From positions 1 through 12,968 of the forward strand of contig DATGXQ010000144.1 of the NCBI GenBank assembly GCA_035298905.1: a stretch of DNA of 12,968 nucleotides, written 5' to 3'. Position 1 is the stretch's first letter. Each line of letters starts with the position of its first letter. Below are positions 6,409 through 12,828 of the stretch, one piece after another. The notes below the pieces were generated by a model that did no database searches, was not told where the DNA came from, and worked only from the letters and a program-made list of their open reading frames with translations. The position numbers and the translations under genes are program-made. Origin of the DNA: DATGXB01 sp035298905. Its GTDB lineage: Bacteria > Cyanobacteriota > Cyanobacteriia > Cyanobacteriales > Nostocaceae.

Positions 6409-7707
6409 ATGGCTTATGAACTCTATCATGTACTCGAATTATCTCCCCAAGCTTCTCCAGAAGAAATTAAACGCAGTTATTACCGTTTGGTACGTAAATA
6501 TTCACCAGAGAAAGATCCAGAGCGATTTAAGTCTATTCGTGAAGCTTATGAAACTCTCAGCGACCCCAAAGGCAGAGATAATTATGATGCCCTGCAAAAA
6601 CATGGTGAACAAGTATCTAAGTTATTTGATGAAGCTGAAGCAAAAATGTCTGATGGAGAATGGTCAAAGGCTATTCTCTTATTAAAACAGATAATTCTAC
6701 TCTTTCCGGGCGGAGAAGCCGCTAGAAACCGACTGGGAATTTGTTACATTCGCGCCAAAGAGTGGGATAATGCCATCAAAGTTTATAGAAAATTAACTAA
6801 AGATAACCCAGAAACACCATTATACTGGTTTAACTATGGTTATGCTTATAAAGAATATGCAGAATCTTTAGAAGATGATGACCTCAACAAAAGTCTTTTG
6901 TATAACCAAGCGCGGGAACAATTTAAACAAGCAATAGATTTAGAGCCATATAACTCAGAACCATATCTAGAAATTTCCCGTACTTATACAGATGAAGAAG
7001 ATTATTCTAAAGCCTTATCCTGGGCTGAACGTGCTATTGGCGCAGATGGGAAAACAGATTTACAGGATTTTGAAACTTTATTTTATATTTGCATTATTCA
7101 TTTACGTAGCCGCGAATATGCCAAAATCCAGACATCTGCACAAAGAATTATTTCTTTGATACCTGATGGTGATGAAGATATTAGTAAATATGTAGCATCT
7201 AGATTTGCTGATATTGGCTTTGAAGTTGGTAAAGCTGGCTATGATAGTACTAACATTGAGTTGTTAAGAGCAGGGGCTTCTTTTTTAAATGCAGCTATTA
7301 AGTTTGACCCTAATAATCAACAGCTAAAAGAAGCTCAAGAGTTGATTGAAGGGATTTACCAAGCATACGATTTAGTCGAGAATTTACAAGAAGATAGTCA
7401 GATTTCTACTGGATTTTATAGGCTGGCGATATTTAATCTAGCTTCTGCACTTAGTCATGAAATTGAGGATAGAAAACAAGTATTTGATAATATTCTAACT
7501 GAAATATTTAGCGTTTCATTTCATAATGTACTTAGCTCAGTCAGAAGGATAAAATATTATTATTATCCCATATATAAGATGGATATTCAACTTTACGATC
7601 AAATAGAAAGTGTTGCTAAAGAACAAGTTCAGGCACAGTCAAATCAAGCCGCAAAAAAACCAAACGGTGTTTTGGAAGGATTACTTAATTTCTTTGGCTT
7701 GGGCTGA
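6409..7707 (+). CDS. J-like domain and tetratricopeptide-repeat protein, Hsp70 co-factor
   Basis: Probable partner of the preceding Hsp70. Residues 1-62 have the J-domain fold signature (ELYHVLELSPQASPEEIKRS, then a helix ending FKSIREAYETLSDPKGRDNYD). The loop that normally carries the invariant HPD, which activates Hsp70 ATPase, reads YSPEKDPERF, so His-Pro-Asp is Ser32-Pro33-Glu34. Residues about 73-210 form several TPR-like helix pairs (such as EWSKAILLLKQIILLFPGG, EWDNAIKVYRKLTKDNP and ARE QFKQAIDLEPYNSEPY), a scaffold for binding clients or the Hsp70 tail. The C-terminal third is helical with less clear repeats, ending in an amphipathic VLEGLLNFFGLG that could touch membrane. The ATG follows the Hsp70 stop by six bases, with GGAG nine bases upstream inside the Hsp70 end, so the two are almost certainly co-translated. 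Confidence 0.85.
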   Translation: MAYELYHVLELSPQASPEEIKRSYYRLVRKYSPEKDPERFKSIREAYETLSDPKGRDNYDALQKHGEQVSKLFDEAEAKMSDGEWSKAILLLKQIILLFPGGEAARNRLGICYIRAKEWDNAIKVYRKLTKDNPETPLYWFNYGYAYKEYAESLEDDDLNKSLLYNQAREQFKQAIDLEPYNSEPYLEISRTYTDEEDYSKALSWAERAIGADGKTDLQDFETLFYICIIHLRSREYAKIQTSAQRIISLIPDGDEDISKYVASRFADIGFEVGKAGYDSTNIELLRAGASFLNAAIKFDPNNQQLKEAQELIEGIYQAYDLVENLQEDSQISTGFYRLAIFNLASALSHEIEDRKQVFDNILTEIFSVSFHNVLSSVRRIKYYYYPIYKMDIQLYDQIESVAKEQVQAQSNQAAKKPNGVLEGLLNFFGLG

Positions 7708-7721
7708 TCATTATGATGTTT

Positions 7722-7775
7722 ATCATAGTTATATTTCCACTTAGTTCATGATGGAAAAAATATAACTATGATTTT
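7722..7775 (+). terminator. Terminator hairpin after the chaperone triad
   Basis: ATCATAGTTATATTT (7722-7736) plus CC pairs with GG and AAATATAACTATGAT (7758-7772), giving a long AT-rich stem with a small A bulge, followed by TTTT. It starts 15 bases after the J-like gene stop. With the terminator at 2838-2880 it brackets the three genes as one transcription unit. It may also serve weakly for the convergent hemF transcript. Confidence 0.6.
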
Positions 7776-8022
7776 AGCTCAATCTACAACGTTACTGATT
7801 TCATATCTGAACAATATTTTGTTTGGTTCTTCAGTTTTAGTGCTGCCAGATGTTGGGTTACTGATTACTAACTCATGCTCTCAGGTCAAGAAAATAATAT
7901 GACTTTAAACCTTTGATATTTCATGCTTTGATAACTCAGTCAAGCAATCTAGCATAGTAGAAACTAAAAGTCCAACAAAATCACTCAGAAAAAATCCAAA
8001 ATTGAGGATGGCTTTGTGTGAG
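7776..8022. other. Intergenic region between the convergent triad and hemF
   Basis: About 250 bases between convergent genes, AT-rich. I see no ORF, RNA gene or strong hairpin beyond the terminator at its left edge. Confidence 0.4.
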
Positions 8023-9081
8023 CTAAATGTTGTATTCTGCTGTAATAGCCTGGTTAGCCCAATCTTGAGGCTGAAGGAAAATTTCGGTGAGTTCTGCTTC
8101 TTTGGAATTGGGTTCTGGTTGGTAGCAATATTCCCAACGTGCCAGGGGTGGTAAAGACATTAAAATTGATTCTGTACGTCCTTGGGTTTGTAAACCAAAA
8201 ACTGTCCCCCGATCGTACACTAAGTTAAACTCAGCATAACGTCCCCGGCGGTAAAGTTGAAACTGACGCTGACGATCGCTATATTTTATTTCCTGTCTGT
8301 GCAAAGCGATCGGTAAATAGGCAGGTAAAAAGGCTTCCCCACAAGACCGCACAAAAGCAAACACATCTTCCCAACTATGAGATACATTTCCCACCTGTTG
8401 ACTGTAAATAGCTGCGGGAGTATCGATTTGTGAACCAACATATAGCTGCCCACTAGCATCTTGATAGTCAAAGAAAATACCACCAATTCCTCTTTGTTCT
8501 TGCCGATGTCTTAAATAAAAATATTCATCACACCAGCGTTTAAATGCCGGGTAATATGCCGGATGGTGTTGATCACAAGCTTTTTTCAACGTTTGGTGAA
8601 AGTGAATCGCATCCTCAGCAAAAGGATAATAAGGTGTTAAATCAGCACCACCCCCAAACCACCAAATCGGACCCGCTTCAAAATAACGATAATTAAGGTG
8701 TACTGTTGGTACATAAGGATTACGTGGATGCAGTACCATAGAAGTACCAGTGACATAAAAGTCATGACCAGCAGCTTCTGGGCGTTGTGCTAAAATAGAC
8801 GCGGGTAAATTATCTCCCCAAACTTCCGAGAAATTTACACCACCCTGTTCAAACACTCGACCTTCCCGAATTACGCGGGTTCGTCCTTCTCCACCTCCTT
8901 CACGTTGCCATAAATCTTCCCGAAAACGTGCTTCCCCATCTAACCGTTCTAAAGCCGCACAAATACTGTCCTGTAAATCCTGCACAAATTTCTTTACTCG
9001 CTGACGCGAATCTACAGGTGGTGTAAGCAATGTATGTTGGTTTGCGGATTGTTGCAGTTGATTCTCCAAAGAACGTACCAT
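8023..9081 (-). CDS. hemF: Oxygen-dependent coproporphyrinogen III oxidase
   Basis: Catalyses the O2-dependent oxidative decarboxylation of coproporphyrinogen III to protoporphyrinogen IX in heme and chlorophyll synthesis, as a soluble homodimer. The 352-residue sequence is unmistakable: DLWQREGGGEGRTRVI (about 56-71), GGVNFSEVWG (80-89), ATG-like GTSMVLHPRNPYVPTVHLNYR (112-132), the signature WWFGGGADLTPYYPF (140-154), GIGGIFFDY (198-206) and the C-terminal FNLVYDRGTVFGLQT with GRTESILMSLPP. Length is normal for HemF with a short N-terminal extension. GAGGGG eight bases before the ATG supports the start. It is divergent from acsF, another O2-requiring enzyme of the same pathway, and shares its upstream region, including AAAATTC repeats just behind its start. 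It is the aerobic enzyme, not radical-SAM HemN. Confidence 0.97.
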   Translation of the reverse strand: MVRSLENQLQQSANQHTLLTPPVDSRQRVKKFVQDLQDSICAALERLDGEARFREDLWQREGGGEGRTRVIREGRVFEQGGVNFSEVWGDNLPASILAQRPEAAGHDFYVTGTSMVLHPRNPYVPTVHLNYRYFEAGPIWWFGGGADLTPYYPFAEDAIHFHQTLKKACDQHHPAYYPAFKRWCDEYFYLRHRQEQRGIGGIFFDYQDASGQLYVGSQIDTPAAIYSQQVGNVSHSWEDVFAFVRSCGEAFLPAYLPIALHRQEIKYSDRQRQFQLYRRGRYAEFNLVYDRGTVFGLQTQGRTESILMSLPPLARWEYCYQPEPNSKEAELTEIFLQPQDWANQAITAEYNI

Positions 9082-9095
9082 GTAAACCCCTCAGC

Positions 9096-9128
9096 AATTC
9101 AAAATTCAAAATTCAAAATTCAAAATTC
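9096..9128. repeat. AAAATTC heptamer tandem repeat (STRR type)
   Basis: AATTC followed by four perfect copies of AAAATTC (9101-9107, 9108-9114, 9115-9121, 9122-9128). Such short tandem heptamers are typical of heterocystous cyanobacterial intergenic DNA. It lies 15 bases upstream of the hemF start codon, so it falls in the hemF leader. A related shorter copy is at 11055-11077. Confidence 0.85.
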
Positions 9129-9199
9129 CAAAAACCAGTCGTAGCAGTTGAAAAGGAAAACCACAGGAGCCGTATTTATTTCTTTAATCACTTTATGGT

Positions 9200-9229
9200 T
9201 ATATAGCTAAAAACCAGAGAACGTTTCAA
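9200..9229 (-). promoter_or_regulatory. Candidate hemF promoter
   Basis: On the minus strand, TTGAAA (9224-9229) is followed after 18 bases by TATATA (9200-9205), close to the bacterial sigma-70 -35 and -10 boxes. It lies about 120 bases upstream of the hemF start, so the leader would include the AAAATTC repeat. Predicted from hexamers only. Confidence 0.35.
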
Positions 9230-9422
9230 AACTTAATAAATCACCTGTCTAAATTTCTCTAGTCTCTTGTTCTAAAAGCTTTGCTAGGGCTGCTTTCTGG
9301 CATTATGTAAATGGGAACTTAAGCAAAATCAATAAAACTTCCGGGTTGGGGGTATGGTCAAATGATCACTCTTATCATAACTTGTTAGTTATCTAAGTAT
9401 TTAATTAAATATTGGAGAAACG

Positions 9423-10499
9423 ATGGTTAATAGCATCCCTCAGTCAGTTCCCCAGACACCCAAACCAGGAATTAAACAGCCAAGTCCAGAAACCGTACTG
9501 ACACCACGTTTTTATACTACAGATTTTGAAACCGCCGCTAATTTGGATCTTTCTGCTCAGGAAATAGAGTTGCGATCGCTCTTAGAAGAAATGCGATCGG
9601 ACTACAACCGTCATCACTTTGTCCGTAACGAAGAGTTTGAGCAGTCTTGGGAACATCTAGACGGTGAAGCTAGACGTGCTTTTATTGAATATTTAGAACG
9701 TTCTTGTATTTCCGAGTTTTCAGGATTTCTCTTATTTAAAGAATTATCCCGTCGTCTCAAACAACGTAACCCACTGTTAGCGGAAATATTTCACTTGATG
9801 GCTCGTGATGAAGCGCGTCATGCAGGATTTCTCAATAAAGCCATGGGTGATTTTAAACTTTCCCTGGATTTAGCGGATGTTACTAAAACCCGCACCTATA
9901 CGTTTTTTCCTTTAGATTGGGTAATTTACACTGTGTATCTATCGGAGAAAATTGGTTACTGGCGTTACATCATTATTTATCGCCATCTGCAAAAACACCC
10001 AGAAAATCAGTTTTATCCCATTTTCCGTTATTTTGAGAGTTGGTGTCAGGATGAAAACCGTCACGGAGATATCTTTAAAGCTTTGTTACGCTCTCAGCCC
10101 AAACTGTGGAATAACTGGAAAGCCAGATTATGGAGTCGTTTTTTTCTGTTATCAGTTTTTGCTACTCACACCTTAACGGTACATGAACGATCGGGTTTTT
10201 ATCATTTATTGGGAATTGACCCCACAGAGTTCGATCGTCAAGTGGTGCGAAATACCAATGAAACGGCTGGAAGGGCTTTTCCAGTGATGTTAAATACAGA
10301 ACATCCCCAATTTTTCCCGCTTTTACAACAATGCTCAAATTACAATTTGCAAATATCGGAGATTGAAAGCAGTTCTCAGCCTAAATTTGTCAAGCTACTC
10401 CGCAAGCTTCCCCTGATTATCGCCATTATTGGGAATTTATTCTTGCTTTACTTAATCAAGCCGATTGATTGTGAAGCTCTGCGGGGGACGGTGCGTTAA
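9423..10499 (+). CDS. acsF: Mg-protoporphyrin IX monomethyl ester oxidative cyclase, aerobic type
   Basis: Diiron oxidase subunit that, with O2, closes the fifth (isocyclic) ring of chlorophyll, converting Mg-protoporphyrin IX monomethyl ester to protochlorophyllide. The 358-residue length matches cyanobacterial AcsF/ChlA. Diiron-ligand motifs are visible: ISEFSGFLLFKE (about 96-107), the first EX2H in ARDEARHAGF (Glu130, His133) and the second in CQDENRHGD (Glu211, His214). ETVLTPRFYTTDFE near the N-terminus is also family-typical, and a hydrophobic segment near 329-346 may contact the membrane. GGAG five bases before the ATG supports the start. Cyanobacteria often carry two forms, one for normal oxygen and one for low oxygen. 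Pairing with the aerobic hemF, rather than with ho2/hemN, suggests the normal-oxygen form, but sequence alone does not settle it. Confidence 0.95.
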   Translation: MVNSIPQSVPQTPKPGIKQPSPETVLTPRFYTTDFETAANLDLSAQEIELRSLLEEMRSDYNRHHFVRNEEFEQSWEHLDGEARRAFIEYLERSCISEFSGFLLFKELSRRLKQRNPLLAEIFHLMARDEARHAGFLNKAMGDFKLSLDLADVTKTRTYTFFPLDWVIYTVYLSEKIGYWRYIIIYRHLQKHPENQFYPIFRYFESWCQDENRHGDIFKALLRSQPKLWNNWKARLWSRFFLLSVFATHTLTVHERSGFYHLLGIDPTEFDRQVVRNTNETAGRAFPVMLNTEHPQFFPLLQQCSNYNLQISEIESSSQPKFVKLLRKLPLIIAIIGNLFLLYLIKPIDCEALRGTVR

Positions 10500-10521
10500 A
10501 TTCTTCGGTTATTGTACTATC

Positions 10522-10546
10522 AGGGATGCAGTCCGGCTGTGTCCCT
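10522..10546 (+). terminator. Hairpin downstream of acsF, possible terminator
   Basis: AGGGATGCAG (10522-10531) pairs with CTGTGTCCCT (10537-10546) over ten positions, two of them G-U, around a TCCGG loop. It begins about 22 bases after the acsF stop. There is no U-tract directly after it, so it may protect the 3' end rather than terminate. Confidence 0.4.
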
Positions 10547-10815
10547 ACAAATAATGAGTAAATGTAAGATTTCATTATTAACTTTTAACGCAGATGGACG
10601 CTGATGAGTAGTTGAAGTTCTTGTAAATGCTTTTCCGTAAGCAGTTAGTAAAAATTTTGGCTATTAATCAAAAAAATCATGATTTTAATCCAGCTTTTTA
10701 CCAAATAGGGCAAAAAAGACTTTTAGCAATAATTACCCCCTATTCTCAAGAATCTTGACATATATTCTCAATAATTTAACGAAAATACGTCTTTCCAGCC
10801 GCCGCTTAAAACCCC

Positions 10816-10847
10816 TTGACAGACTATGCTATTATTATCGATATAAT
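10816..10847 (+). promoter_or_regulatory. Consensus-like promoter hexamers with long spacer
   Basis: TTGACA (10816-10821) and TATAAT (10842-10847) are perfect sigma-70 hexamers, but 20 bases apart instead of about 17. No convincing coding gene follows, so either this is chance or it drives a short untranslated RNA before 11228. No other promoter-like pair in the window matches consensus as well. Confidence 0.3.
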
Positions 10848-11054
10848 CTGTAAGGAATTTTATTACTTTTCAATACATATCGCTTCATTCCCTCCCAAAG
10901 TAAAAGATTGCTGTTAACATATTAGCTTGACAAATGATAATAGTACAGGTAATCAAGCTTTACAACAATGGAGAAGCTTATTTGCATTGGCATTTCGGAG
11001 TGGTGAAGTTTGCGGCTACTGGGGTAATGGGGAGTTGTGGGCAGGACTTATACC

Positions 11055-11077
11055 AATTCAAAATTCAAAATTCAAAA
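11055..11077. repeat. Short AAAATTC heptamer repeat
   Basis: AATTC followed by two AAAATTC copies (11060-11066, 11067-11073) and a diverged third. It is the same unit as at 9096-9128 and marks this stretch as non-coding spacer, although a frame happens to read through it. Confidence 0.7.
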
Positions 11078-11227
11078 TGGGGAATGCCGCGTTTGATAAG
11101 GGTTTGACGATTTATATTTGTTACAGTCTTTTAGTGAATCGGTATGAGTTTACTGTAGTTAAATATCCAACTAATGGATTAACTATACAATCTTTATACC
11201 AAGCAGCTAGTTGAGATATCAGAGTTT

Positions 11228-11300
11228 GAGAAATGCGATCGCCTACGGCGGGCGTTCCGCCATCGCTATATTGGCTAGACAAGAGGCGATCGTATTTCTC
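11228..11300. repeat. Palindromic HIP1-containing interspersed repeat
   Basis: GAGAAATGCGATCGCC (11228-11243) is mirrored by GGCGATCGTATTTCTC (11285-11300) with one mismatch, giving a 73-base element that can fold on itself. Inside, GGCGG (11248-11252) and CCGCC flank a small loop. The left arm holds a HIP1 octamer. The inner CTACGGCGGGCGTTCCGCC resembles a common Nostoc interspersed palindrome that I recognise from memory. Confidence 0.65.
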
Positions 11301-11371
11301 ATCAATGCTGTTGCTGGATATCCTAACTAGCTTGGCGGTTACAATATCACTATTTCCCCAAATGTGGGAGT

Positions 11372-12139
11372 TTACGCTGCTTCCCAAATGCCGGCAGTAT
11401 ATGTAGGTTCTCCATCTGTTGTCCAAATATTAGCGGTATAATACCCCGCCTGTTCGGGAGTGTATGTTGCTTCTTGTGCGGGAGTGTATGCTGCTTCTGC
11501 TGTTGCCGGAGTGTATGTCGCTTCTTCCGTTGCCGGAGTGTACACAGCTTCTTGTGTTGCCGGTTCTGTGGTTGCCGGTTCTGTGGTTGCCGGAGTGTAC
11601 ACAGCTTCCTGTGTTGTCGGTTCTGTGGTTGCCGGAGTGTACACAGCTTCTTGTGTTGTCGGTTCTGTAGTTGCCGGAGTGTATACAGCTTCTTGTGCGG
11701 GAGTGTACACAGCTTCTTGTGTTGCCGGTTCTGCTGTTGCCGGAGTGTACACAGCTTCTTGTGCGGGAGTGTACACAGCTTCTGCTAATTTTGGTTCATA
11801 ATTTAGTTGTGGTAATTGATCTGCTGTTACAGGAACAAATCCATAGGCAATCCAGCCCACAACTTCAGGTACATGAATTCCATCAGATAGATTATTTCCA
11901 GTACCGATGACTTCATCCATGCGGATGTCAAAACCCAAGCGGCTCACATTTTGAATTCTCAAGCCGGGTGTCTCAAAGCCGTTGTAGGTTTGAACCATCG
12001 GCACAATCACTACTTTCTTGTCTTCAGCAAAAGGCACATCGAATGTTATATGATGCCAAGTGTTGCTTTGACGATCTGCGCCTAAAACATCAATAATGCC
12101 AACACGTTGTTCTAAGTTTTGATGACTTTGTAAATCCAT
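11372..12139 (-). CDS. H-type-lectin-like protein with Tyr-Thr-Pro tandem repeats
   Basis: Probably a carbohydrate-binding or surface-interaction protein. Of 255 residues, about 29-100 resemble the H-type lectin beta sandwich: HHITFDVPF, then VVIVPMVQTYNG, RIQNVSRLGFDIRM and the typical closing VPEVVGWIAYG. From about 119 the protein is a repeat array of EAVYTPA-type units, some extended by TTEPTTQ or TEPATQ, giving roughly ten Tyr-Thr-Pro copies and fading to EATYTPEQ and YTAGIWEAA at the end. No signal peptide or membrane segment is visible, so export would need another route. AAAGGA five bases before the ATG supports the start. A ricin-B-like lectin relic lies upstream on the same strand. 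The lectin fold is by pattern recognition; the ligand is unknown. Confidence 0.75.
   Translation of the reverse strand: MDLQSHQNLEQRVGIIDVLGADRQSNTWHHITFDVPFAEDKKVVIVPMVQTYNGFETPGLRIQNVSRLGFDIRMDEVIGTGNNLSDGIHVPEVVGWIAYGFVPVTADQLPQLNYEPKLAEAVYTPAQEAVYTPATAEPATQEAVYTPAQEAVYTPATTEPTTQEAVYTPATTEPTTQEAVYTPATTEPATTEPATQEAVYTPATEEATYTPATAEAAYTPAQEATYTPEQAGYYTANIWTTDGEPTYTAGIWEAA
11440..11785. repeat. Tandem DNA repeat within the lectin-like gene
   Basis: On the plus strand, words such as GCCGGAGTGTACACAGCTTC and GTTGTCGGTTCTGTGG recur in units of about 24 and 42 bases, with near-identical 42-base copies around 11580-11670. The array encodes the Tyr-Thr-Pro repeats on the minus strand. It is also open on the plus strand for over 100 codons, which is a by-product of the repeat and not a gene. 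High identity between copies points to recent expansion. Confidence 0.8.
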
Positions 12140-12462
12140 AGTTTCCTTTGCTGTGTGTAAGATATTTGTAATTTTAGAAATGAGTAAATTGGCCTTAGTA
12201 AGGCTACATAGGTTTTGCCTACGTAGCCAAGAATTATATTTGCTCAGTGCTAACCTTCTGCCAACCTCTTTTCCCCAATTCCAGAGGAAATCCCAAGTCT
12301 CCCAAACTCTTCTACGGAGAGAAAAATTGTAATTCTTGCTGCTAAATTTGTGGGATGATGTTGCCTGTCGCTAATGTCTAGATTTAACAAACGCGGAGGA
12401 CTGAACATTTAGCGAACATGGCATATCATCATCCCTCTGTTAAAACTTTGTTGAGGAGTTAA
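12140..12462 (-). other. Spacer between the two lectin-type genes, with hairpins
   Basis: About 320 bases without a gene. On the minus strand GGCTACGTAGG (12218-12228) pairs with CCTATGTAGCC (12202-12212) through 11 positions, one G-U, around a CAAAA loop, 63 bases upstream of the lectin-like start codon. This could be a leader structure or the terminator of the ricin-type gene, though no U-tract follows. A looser inverted repeat pairs TCGCTAATGT (about 12368) with ACATTTAGCGA (about 12407). Confidence 0.4.
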
Positions 12463-12828
12463 CTACACTGGAACAAATTTCCATTTGGAGTTGTCGCTAT
12501 TGGATTTTGCATATTGAATGACATTGGTTCCATCAGCAGTGCCAGAACCATTGACATTTAAAACTTTGCCACTGTGTTTGGCTATGAGGTAGAAATAGCC
12601 ATCACCTGCATCTTCTAGGCGCCATTTGGAATTGTCGTTATCTCCTTTTGCATACTGAATGACATTGGCTGTATCATCCTTGCTACCACCTGCTACATTT
12701 AAAACTTTGCCGCTATGTCTGGCGACGACGTAGTAATAGCCACCACCAGCATCTTGTAATTGCCAGTGTTGGTTAGTGACGTTTGCTTTAGTCCATTGAT
12801 AGACATTGGCTGCATCAGCAGTACTATT
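12463..12828 (-). pseudogene. Ricin-B-type lectin, 5'-truncated by an insertion sequence
   Basis: The remaining 121 residues are beta-trefoil lectin repeats: VYQWT...NQHWQLQDAGGGYYYVVARHSGKVLNV, then NVIQYAKGDNDNSKWRLEDAGDGYFYLIAKHSGKVLNV, then NVIQYAKSNSDNSKWKFVPV, with Q/S-x-W motifs at each repeat. Such domains bind sugars, often galactose, and usually sit at the C-terminus of secreted enzymes or toxins. Lectin similarity stops at about 12828, where IS-like sequence begins. Upstream the frame stays open only to a TAG at 12898-12900, and neither that stretch nor the lectin part contains an in-frame ATG, GTG or TTG start, so this copy should be dead unless transcribed and rescued from elsewhere. 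The missing front, which might carry another domain, would lie beyond the IS, outside this window. Confidence 0.8.

Larger units (their letters stand above)
9082..9422. promoter_or_regulatory. Shared divergent promoter region of hemF and acsF
   Basis: About 340 bases carry the 5' regions of both genes. It holds the AAAATTC repeats next to hemF, a promoter-like pair for hemF at 9200-9229, an ATTTAATTAAAT palindrome near 9400-9411 and the acsF ribosome-binding site GGAG (9414-9417). I see no clear operator. Co-regulation is an inference from the arrangement. Confidence 0.5.
10500..11371. other. Long gene-poor region after acsF
   Basis: About 870 bases without a convincing gene. It contains a hairpin at 10522-10546, an ACGCAGATG-type fragment near 10591, a perfect palindrome AAAATCATGATTTT at 10673-10686, sigma-70-like hexamers at 10816-10847, an AAAATTC repeat at 11055 and a palindromic element at 11228. 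A 95-codon frame from a TTG at 10927 to 11214 has no in-frame ATG near its start and runs through the AAAATTC repeat, so I treat it as chance or relic. The mix suggests repeat-invaded spacer, possibly with an unrecognised short transcript. Confidence 0.5.

Noticed and set aside
10927..11214. 95-codon plus-strand frame starting at TTG
   Set aside because: Only a TTG start, no recognisable domain, and it reads straight through an AAAATTC tandem repeat, which marks non-coding spacer.
11121..11426. 101-codon minus-strand frame
   Set aside because: It is a translation of the palindromic repeat at 11228-11300 and overlaps the lectin-like gene's 3' end in another frame.
11460..11801. Three plus-strand frames of 68-113 codons rich in Cys, Val and Leu
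   Set aside because: They are shadows of the tandem repeat encoding the Tyr-Thr-Pro region on the minus strand.
12360..12420. TGTCGCTAATGT...TTTAACAAA...ACATTTAGCGA words that recall ends of Tn7-like CRISPR-associated transposons
   Set aside because: Only loose similarity, no repeated array of the motif, and no transposition or Cas genes in the window.
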